This document shows positions 56,201 through 64,000 of a stretch of 64,000 nucleotides of DNA, one piece after another; within the stretch, counting starts at the first letter, position 1, and each line of letters opens with the position of its first letter. The stretch is from contig JALNQF010000002.1 in the NCBI GenBank assembly GCA_028456385.1, positions 1 through 64,000 on the forward strand, read 5' to 3'. The translations under genes were made by a program, and so were the position numbers. A model generated the notes under the pieces. That model saw only the letters and a program-made list of their open reading frames with translations. It was not told the DNA's origin and did not search any database. This stretch comes from Ophiosphaerella korrae. Its lineage: Eukaryota > Ascomycota > Dothideomycetes > Pleosporales > Phaeosphaeriaceae.

Positions 56201-57014
56201 TTGAAGGCGCGTGTTGTTCGAACTACGAGTTGGGAAGAACATGAAGATTGTATTGTCATTGTGCCTGAGGTAGATTTTGATTACCTGGCCTCGATAAGAC
56301 GCTCGAGGATCAAGTATGACCGAGCTCCGGTCACTATCTTCGTCGCCATGGATGCATTGGAGGCAGCTACACTGCGTGCAGATGTGCGGGTACAGAACAA
56401 AGAGAGTGTAGTGGAGATCATGACTCAACCGTACGTTTTCGTAATACTGGTCTGGACACACACGTCGTACTAATATTTTAAAGTTGCGGTCCATACAAGT
56501 TGGCGTATATCTTGAACAAATGCCTAGAACGCTTCGCCCTACCAGAGGAAAATCTCCAGCACAACGCCTCCGAAAACTCATCTCGATCAAGCTATGTCAA
56601 CACGACAGTTCCTCATCAGCCACTAGAACACGTCCCCGATTCCGAATCTCCCATTCCCCTCCCCATCCGAGACACAACCACAACCACAACCGTAGTCCAT
56701 TCCACAGCCGATATCCACCCTGATGAAGATGCAACCAACATGCCGACCCCACAATCTAGCAAAGTCCTAATCGTCGACGACAACCCCATCAACCGCAAGG
56801 TACTCCTCCCCACCCCTTCCCACCATACCCAACTCACCACCTCAGCTCCTCGTCGCCTTCACAAAGCGCCTGGCATACCCCTACCTCGAAGCCGAAAACG
56901 GTATGCAAGCACTCCAAACATACAAGCAGCACGCCCCCGCCTTCAAAGTTATCCTCATGGATATTTCGATGCCGATTAGTAAGTCTTCTCCCTTTCCCCC
57001 TCACCCCGCCTCCT

Positions 57015-57047
<33 letters not shown>

Positions 57048-57416
57048 GCATTCCTAGTTGAGTGACTGACGGTAGAAGTGGACGGCATGACGAGCACCCA
57101 GGCGATTCGCCGGCATGAGAAGGAAATGGGACTACGGCGGTGCTGTATTGTTGCGCTGACGGGGCTGGCGTCTGCTGCGGCGAGGTTGGCGGCTTTGGCG
57201 TCGGGCGTGGATTATTTTATGACAAAGCCGGTGGATTTTCGCATGTTGGGGGTTGTGCTAAGGGGCATTGGTGAGAACAGGCATGATACAGATGCAGAGG
57301 ATGGAGTGGCGCTCGGGCGCCATGGTGAAGCGGCGTTGCAGGCGGACAAGACGCCGCTGCAAGGCGTAGATAGGGAGGGGTGGAGCGGGATGGACGGGAG
57401 AAAGCCTCGCGGGTGA
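53275..57416 (+). CDS. Hybrid histidine kinase with GAF-type sensor
   Basis: Exons 53275-53637, 53849-55837, 55895-56430, 56484-56799, 56846-56978 and 57079-57416 give 1224 residues in one frame. A GAF-like domain (about 40-275) includes LATFRLGAKRAIISIIDAQH, FGCIGIPRAWGVCENVL and ARFYAGAPLKSPGG. The kinase core has the H-box ASISHELRSPLHGILGTLEF, N-box NVFGNALKYTETGYI, G1 SDSGVGISPYF and G2 GMGLGLSIVRQII (formed by splicing). The C-terminal receiver has LIVDDNPINRK, the phospho-acceptor Asp in ILMDISMPIMDGMT, ALTG and MTKPVDF. It would pass phosphate to an HPt protein such as Ypd1. Exon 1 to 2 needs a 211-nt intron with donor GCAAGT; this join is the weakest and smaller exons in it are possible. 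A CA microsatellite sits in the last intron. Confidence 0.82.
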
Positions 57417-57762
57417 GAAGGTTTGAGCGGGGGCATAGGGGTGATGTGGCTGAGTGGTTGATGGATTTGAATAGGGGACATGCAGTGTTTGAACTCAATG
57501 GCATGAATGCAGAGCGGAGTATCACTAGGGTAGGTCCGTCAAGCTAGCAGTTCCATTCCTCTAACAGAATATAGAGGCTATCGTAGGAGCCGAGCTCTTC
57601 GCACTCCCAATTGACAGAGGAAGATAAGCCGAAGACATTGCTCTATGTCACACATTGTGCTGTCAGCTCGTTCCTGAGCCGGACCATAGCCAAACGCCTC
57701 TACACCACACGGGGATTACAATACAAACACACATTAAAATATACAACCCACCACACACCCAC
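57417..57762. terminator. Shared 3' region of convergent genes
   Basis: About 345 bp between the stop codons of the histidine kinase and the 905-residue protein gene. No other feature seen. Confidence 0.35.
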
Positions 57763-60526
57763 TCACCCCAGCGCATGCATAACCGTCGCATTGTTAGCGC
57801 TCCACAACGGCTCATACTTCTGTAGCCGCGCCTTCCACTTACTCTTCTTCTCCTTTTCCTCACCGCCGCACATAACCGGATCCTTGTCTGACGTGTAATT
57901 GCCCTGGCTGTCGCTCGCGGGCCATGCTGTGGTTGCGTCCTCCTCAGTTGAGGTCTGCGATTCGGGCTGCTCGGACGGAGATGGAGAGGACACGAGCGTT
58001 GTGCCGGTCAAGTGCTTGCTTGTACTTGACACGAGGACGGACGTAGTCTCCGAGACGTCGACAGCGGGCGCGGGCGCGGGCTTGGGTGGATGGGTGACGG
58101 CCTTGGTGCGCTTGTGCGTCCTTTTCGACCTCCACAACCCACGAGTCGACGATGGCGTAGTGGGTGACGGGACCGCAGTGGTGACAGCCGGGTGCAATTC
58201 TCTGCCTGACCACTTTGCATTCGAGTACGACTTGACCTCCGGATGCGCAGGCGCAGCGAGTAAGAGGCGAGCGAGCCTGCTCCCCAACCTCCGCGCCTGA
58301 TCAATAGATGACGTACGCGATGCCAGCGTAGATACGGGCGTGACGGTCGCAACGCGGTGCCTGTGAGCAAGACTATGCCACAGATCCGGGTCCGTCGTGT
58401 GGAGCATGGCGTGGTAGATCGCGAAGCCATCCGGAGCCCTCATAGCTTCGAGGATGGAGGGTTCGTCTTGGAGGATCTGGGGTGGTTAGCTGGGGGGTAT
58501 ATATGAGGGTGTTGAGACGTACGACGTAGCCTGCTGTTGTAGCGGAGTGATTGAGAGCGCGGTTTTTGTTGTCTGTGGTCCAGTCGCGCTGGACTTGGTA
58601 TTGTGTTGGGGAGATCTCGTTAAGGGTGCGGGCGCGCTCGAGGTTGGTGACTTCGGCGGTGTAGCGGGACATGATGGATTGACAGAGGGGAAGGAACTCG
58701 GTTTGGGCTAATGTCTGTGAAGCGAGAAAGTCTTCCGGATTCACCCTTGTGATGTCTCGTGGCTTCGTTGGCGCTAGTTGACTGGGCTGGCGTGCATCGC
58801 CGGCTACACTGACTGATTCACCGAACTGGAGGGATTGTAGGTCCCAGGCGTCGTTGTTGCAAGACCTTGGAGATGGAGGCATTCGTTCAAGCTGATCCAT
58901 GGATACATCTGACGGAATGTTCTGTTTGGCGGCCCGATATGAAGACCTCATGGAGCGGGGAAGAGTAGGTGGTGGTGGTGCCGGCTCGGACGGAGGCTCA
59001 GAAGCTGGTCCGGTATTCCACTTCTTCTGTGCCCTTGCATCGTGGGTAGGACTGGATATGGAAGATCCTGTATCCCCTCTATCATCAAGAGTAGGTGGTG
59101 GCGACGCCGGCTCGGATGGAGGCGCAGAAACAGGCCCAGCATTCCACCTCTTCTGCATCCTTGCACCGCGGGTAGGACTGTGCATAAAAGACCCTATCTC
59201 CTCTCCATCGTCGTGAAAAGACGCCTTAGTAGGACTCAGCAAGTTCGCCGACCCAGAAACGGTACCAGGACGCGGGGATTTCGGCCCAATTTGAACAAGA
59301 GATTCTATCTGTTCGATAATGGCATTTGAGCATACGGCAACATCATTTTGGGAGCGACCTTTGCCTCTATCGTAAGAATTGTTGCAGCCTTCAACGTTAG
59401 ATGTCGACTGGACTCGCTGATCTGAGTGGTATTGCAGCGTCTCCACACCATCTTGATCGGTTTCATCGGACCACCCATCTTCCTCTGTAACTTCAGGTTC
59501 TACCTTAGGCGTTGTTAGGTGGTTGGAGCTTGGTCTGATGCCCAGTTTGTTCACTGATGACTCCTTCCGACAGTGATTGCGCCACGCGCTACGACCCCGC
59601 AGGAGCGGCGTTGGACTCTCAATCTTTGGAGAAGCATACCCCGTCACGTTACTGAAGCTGGGTGACGCCGATCGAAGTTGTGATGTCAAGTAGTCCTGTG
59701 GATTGGTGGGGATATGGTTGCCGTAAACATCGCGGCCATTGCGCAAAGGCGACATCGGAGGCATTGGAAAGCTATAATCGAGCGTGCCCGATATAGGTGA
59801 TGCGGAAACGGCAGACAAAGGCTCGCACCTTTTCCTGGGCTTGAAGTGCCCCGTGGGTGTGGGTGTGGGTGGGGTGTGCGGAGTGTTTGGAGTGGTGATG
59901 GGTGAAGTGACGTGCCGCCCACGGTCTAACCACACATCGACGTGGACCTCTTCCTTTCCTGTTTCAACATTCCCCGAACTTCCTGGAGTACCATTGTGTC
60001 TTGAGACGCTCATTTGCAGTGGTGGGATATTGTACTTGCTTCGCATTTTTGCCACGGCATCTTCAATCTCACGTTGCCGGACTTGCCGTGCATCGTTAAT
60101 TCGTAGAGGAGGCGGTTTCTTCATATTTAGATATGTCGAGTATCGCCAGATGCTCTCGGTCCAGCTACTGCGTGTGCTAGTATACGATACGTCGTCACAG
60201 TTACTTGTTTCTGGTACTACATGCTTGGTCTCACAAGAACCTCGCTTCAACAGACCCGACCTCATCTCGTCTACGCTGCAGTCTTGCAATGTACTTAGTT
60301 CTTGGCCATCAGTTGCATATTGCATATCATAATCGCGACTAGCCTCCTCTAGAGTGAGTTGTGCCACAGGTGTTGAAGATAAGACTATATTGTCGTCGCA
60401 GTGTGGTCGTTCAACCGCATGACTTGCTTCATAGTCGTGTCTGGCACGAAGAGGACTGCGCAAAGGTATGGGTGGAGGTGATGATTCTCTTGGCTCAAAA
60501 GCATCGTTTTTCTTTGTCTTTGACAT
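57763..60526 (-). CDS. Large disordered protein of unknown function
   Basis: Exons 60526-58523 and 58476-57763 (46-nt intron, GTACGT donor, CAG acceptor) give 905 residues. Most of it is Ser/Pro-rich and low complexity, without a known domain. Around residues 455-530 there are two tandem repeats of about 38 residues sharing SSPTHDARAQKKWNTGP or SPTRGARMQKRWNAGP and PPSEPAPPPPTL. A better-conserved looking helical part lies at about 605-730: NPEDFLASQTLAQTEFLPLC, YTAEVTNLERARTLNEISP, and DGFAIYHAMLHTTDPDLWHS. This suggests a folded core of about 120 residues, split by the intron, in an otherwise flexible protein. It may be phosphorylation-rich (SP and TP sites), possibly a scaffold, but I assign no function. 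Confidence 0.75.
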
Positions 60527-61291
60527 GTCTTGTTGAGTACGTCGTGTTTATGATAAATATCGTCAGGTACAGGCGGTACGTGGAAAGGACAAGGCCGTGA
60601 GGCCACAGCAAATCAGTCTAAGTCTGTTAGTTATATCCACGCACACGGTGTTTTTATGCATTCACGCACATGGCGTTTGCTACTATGTGGTTGAATTTCT
60701 GTTAATGTGAGACAAATTTGGCTGTGGTCGTGACATTCAAGTCACTACCTAACAAAAGGGTAGATGTTGAGGTTGAACGTCAAGGACACAAGTAGTGCCG
60801 TGAATGGTCTTCGCTGATAGCTCAGGAGATGGCCCTGGGTCTGATACCTTGAACTATCAAAGCGGTCAATACGTTCGATGCGACCCTAAATATTTTCAAT
60901 TATTGTAGTCTTGAACAATTGAGACTCACAAAAGTTTTGGGGCTGGTACTTATGCCCCACAGCAGACGCGTAGACCCAGTTTTTAGTGTTTTTTTTCCGT
61001 TTGTCATATGTGATTCGTGATAGTCCGAAGTGAAGTTTCATTTTTCGCATAAATGGCAAACGGAGTGCTACAACAAGACGTGCTAAGACGTGTATCCACA
61101 ACACCCACCCAATACTGGCCGAAAACTCCCAGTGCTCCCATGCTGCCAATAACCGTACATGATGATGCTGTGATGTATATACAGACATAGAACGTGAACG
61201 GAAAATGCATATCCCCAGGAAACCGTTGCTCCCAGCTCATTACGAACGCTTTGAAGGGTATCTTTGGCTGGCCTATGGACTGGCTTTGTCC
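60527..61291. other. Intergenic
   Basis: 5' region of the 905-residue protein and 3' side of the carrier gene. A minus-strand frame of 100 codons at 61188-60886 has no recognised domain. Confidence 0.45.
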
Positions 61292-62574
61292 TCAGCCTTC
61301 CTCCTCTAACCGCCTTCCCTCATTCTTCAGCTTCTGATGAACGATTTTGAGTGACTCAAAGGTCATCATTGTGGTGACAGCAGCTGGGATGGCGCGAACC
61401 ATGTTAGTTCCCATTCCATTGTAGAAAGCTCTCCATCCCTCCTCCTGTAATATGATGGCACAAGTGCGCACCATCCCACGATATCGAGGTATGTTGATCA
61501 TGCCGTCCGATGAAGCGGTTCCCGGGGGGCGTGTTTGGTAGCCCATGCCAAACTGCCCTCCTCGGAATGATACATAGTCATGTGATTGTGAGGGGAGAGA
61601 TCTTTGCTGTGTTTGTAGCCTGGTGCGCAAAACCTCATGTGGGTAAGTTGCCGATGTGGCTACGATTTTGCTCATTACGGTGGCACTGATAATACCCATC
61701 CAGTGAGTCTGCTCAATATTCACATCTGTCTTGCCCATCTCCAAGCCGGTGAACTTCGTCTTGAGATACTCGTATAGCGGGAACTGGATAGCAACATGCG
61801 TAAGTCCTAGCAGGGCGGGGGAAAGGCCTGAGTAGAAGGAGCCGATACCCTCTTTGGCGTACATTTTCCGGAAAGCATCCAGAGTGTTCCTGTAGTGCCA
61901 TGGCGGCCGATGGTCCTCTGAAGCGCGAGCGCTGACTTGGGACATGAGTCTTGTTTTCACGACCCAGATGGGATTTGTGACGAGGGTTGAGCATGCACCA
62001 GCAGTCATAGAAGCGAGCGTCCGTGCGAGCCACTTATTTTCTGTGCAAAAGAGCCTGTCAGTGCGGCCATTGCCACGGATTGGGAGCAATACTGACCCAC
62101 TCGCTGGCTGATAAAGTCTTTTGTCGCCTCGTACGTGCTCATATATACAGCCCAGGTCGGGATGTAGCCAAGCAACATGGGGCCGAGCCCTCTGTACAGC
62201 CCTCGCACGCCATCTTCTATCCAGATGATGCGCGCAGTGCCTGTGAGGCCCTTGTACACAGTGCGTGTAGGCCCAGTATACTTCCTCGGGCGAAAAGAGC
62301 CCTGGGCCTGGAGGCGAGTTTTGATGACATCAAGCGGACATGTGACGATGCCCGAGGCGACGCCTGCAGAAGCTCCGCACAGCGCATTGACTGGGCCATC
62401 GGGCAGCTTTGCAACTCGGAGGGCGAGCACAGCAATGGGTGAGGTCCAGTTCGGGTGGGTGTTTGAAGCTGACATGGCCCGCGGAGGAATGGCTACTGGG
62501 GTAGGCGCATAGCGATTGGGAGCGGAAGCGGAGGCGGAAGGCGGGGACGGCGGCTGATGGGGCTCTGTGGACAT
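61292..62574 (-). CDS. Mitochondrial carrier, NAD+ transporter type (YIA6/YEA6-like)
   Basis: Exons 62574-62097 and 62040-61292 give 408 residues; the donor is GTCAGT and the frame joins as SQRVENKWLAR. Three carrier repeats are visible: CPLDVIKTRLQAQG (first PxD/ExxR/K motif), NPIWVVKTRLMSQ (second, with the PIW variant typical of nucleotide carriers such as the yeast NAD+ and pyrimidine carriers) and YPHEVLRTRLQTQ (third). GLYRGLGPMLLGYIPTWAVY also fits the YIA6 group. The protein would import NAD+ or a related nucleotide through the inner mitochondrial membrane. The N-terminal 60 residues are Pro/Ser/Ala-rich. A 40-residue insert after the third motif contains Tyr/Gly-rich sequence. Confidence 0.87.
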
Positions 62575-63067
62575 GTTACGGGCTAGAAAGGCATGGCGAT
62601 TAGCTTTTTGCTGGATACAGGGCCGCTTGTGGGAGGTGCGTACATGCCGTCGTCCCCTGTGGTAACCCCGCAGCCCGCGGGCACTCTACGAAAAGCAGAC
62701 CACTAGCCGTCCTCCATTGACGGGCACAAGCAAATCAAAAGTAGGAGCTGTCGCGGGGCGAGGAGAGCTGGTGGGGGAGGAGGCGATGATGGGTGAGCAC
62801 AGGTGACGTGATAGTGGTGCTGTGTCGTGAGCGTATCTGAATGCAGGAAGCTTGGTCGGTATCAGGGTATCGGAGGTATGATGCAGGCCTCGCTCGCTGG
62901 CGGGCATGGCGAGGCTGCTGACTAAAGACCCGGCGCTAGCTCGGTTGGGCCAATGGGGACCAAGACCTTTTGCCTGACGACGGCTTCTGACAGTCGACCA
63001 CCACCGCAATTGACCGCTGCCCGCCCCAGAGACGCCCCCGAGACCCAGCGCCGAACCCCCAGGAACA
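62575..63067. promoter_or_regulatory. Divergent region, carrier and QCR7
   Basis: A 493-bp spacer between two nuclear genes for mitochondrial proteins, head to head, which may allow shared control. No specific site is assigned. Confidence 0.4.
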
Positions 63068-63635
63068 ATGTCCGCCCCGCATTATGCCGTCTCCATAATG
63101 AAGCGCCCGTGGCTTCAGAACCTGCTGAAGCCCGTAGCCCAGTGGTATGCCAATGCCGCGGGCTACAGGCAGCTCGGCCTCTTGTACGCCGCCCTCGCAT
63201 CCCATGGAGCCGTTGTGGACTCAATTGGACGGCCACGTGCATTGGCTGACGTTAATTGCCTCGCAGGGCCGACGACCTGATCCCCGAGGAGAACAATGTT
63301 GTCCAGACCGCGCTCAAGCGCCTCCCGCCTCAGGTCGCATACGACCGTGTCTTCCGCCTGCGCCGCGCTATGCAGGTACACAGCTCGATTTCCCATGCGG
63401 CAATTCCATACTGAGAGACTCCAGTTATCCATGACGCACCAGCTGTTGCCAAAGGAAGAATGGGTGAAGCCAGATGAAGTGAGGATATCAACGACATATG
63501 GAGAGGAGAGCTTCGTTGCTGACATTTCTGCAGGACCAGCCATACCTTTCTATGCTCATCCACGAGATTGAGGGCGAGATGGCCGAGCGCGAAGACCTCG
63601 AGGCAATGGTCATCAAGAAGAGGAATAGTGCGTAA
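63068..63635 (+). CDS. QCR7: Cytochrome bc1 complex subunit 7 (QCR7)
   Basis: Exons 63068-63183, 63267-63375, 63425-63478 and 63534-63635 give 126 residues, the standard length. Qcr7 is a small matrix-side subunit of respiratory complex III. Blocks match the family: MKRPWLQNLLKPVAQWYANA, GYRQLGLLADDLIPEEN across the first junction, ALKRLPPQVAYDRVFRLRRA, LLPKEEWVKPDE and DQPYLSMLIHEIEGEMAERE. Three short GT-AG introns in a 381-nt coding sequence are typical of this gene in filamentous fungi. Confidence 0.95.
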
Positions 63636-64000
63636 AGCGTCCACCAAGCGAGGTACATAGGGTCGACAAGGGGAATGAAGGCTTATGAGACCGAGGAGAG
63701 ATCGATCATGGATGTGCAATAGAATGTAACATCAGTATATCTCGTATCTATTTATGCATTGGTTCACACGTGCTCTAGCTGTGAGCAAACTCTTGATCAC
63801 GTTGAATTACCGTAGCGAATATCACAAATGAAGGGCTATAACTTATAAAGACACAGACCAAATGAATTTAGCGATTCATCAAGCACGAATAAAGCAATGG
63901 GGTAATTGAGGAATACCGATTCCCACTCAAGGGATGAATGCATGAATGCTCTACGGTGCTAGTAGCGGCCACTCAAGTATCATCCAAACTTGTTGAGTAT
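63636..64000. other. 3' region of QCR7
   Basis: AT-rich sequence to the window end with no supported gene. Confidence 0.5.

Overview
The window looks like nuclear DNA of a filamentous ascomycete, most likely a dothideomycete (Pleosporales-like). Genes are split by 43-80 nt GT-AG introns. HET, BTB and F-box-like family genes are present. The left end carries CpA-to-TpA decay typical of repeat-induced point mutation (RIP). Conserved genes recognisable from protein sequence are the fungal forms of KEX1, RAD52, GLE2/RAE1, GUK1, SKI8, SFM1, IGO1, CWH41, a mitochondrial NAD-type carrier and QCR7. The species assignment is inference.

Layout. 1-5.0 kb: AT-rich, RIP-degraded repeat holding relics of two convergent genes. 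The plus-strand gene reads as a MULE-like transposase and the minus-strand gene is unidentified. Both are interrupted about every 200 bp by near-identical 43-54 nt introns built from an 11-bp unit repeated three times. This introner-like family is the most unusual thing in the window. 5.4-7.3 kb: a GH72-like cell-wall protein lacking both catalytic glutamates. 7.8-10.6 kb: BTB/POZ family, one intact gene, one broken gene and one C-terminal fragment. 11.5-12.8 kb: S/P-rich single-pass surface protein. 14.2-15.1 kb: steroid 5-alpha-reductase family enzyme. 15.8-21 kb: three indel-broken genes (NUDIX, HET, RelA/SpoT-like) among long homopolymers. 22.5-26.6 kb: divergent pair of a P-loop nucleoside-kinase-like gene and ER glucosidase I. 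26.8-38.1 kb: accessory tract with four F-box-like (2EXR-type) paralogues in two pairs, three of them carrying C-to-T type stops, plus a small secreted protein and a multi-pass membrane protein.

38.7-51.5 kb is a dense housekeeping block: IGO1-like and SFM1-like (divergent), KEX1, RAD52, GLE2, then GUK1 and SKI8 (divergent). 51.5-53.3 kb is gene-free and holds two MITEs, one hAT-like with a perfect 8-bp target duplication. 53.3-60.5 kb: a GAF-type hybrid histidine kinase convergent with a 905-residue disordered protein. 61.3-63.6 kb: a mitochondrial carrier and QCR7, divergent.

The housekeeping genes have intact reading frames after intron removal. Frame-breaking indels are confined to accessory families, which argues against a uniformly poor assembly. 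Three genes (GLE2, SKI8, histidine kinase) are best explained by GC-AG introns with the donor GCAAGT. All gene models were assembled by eye from splice signals, frame continuity and recalled family similarity; no database search was run.
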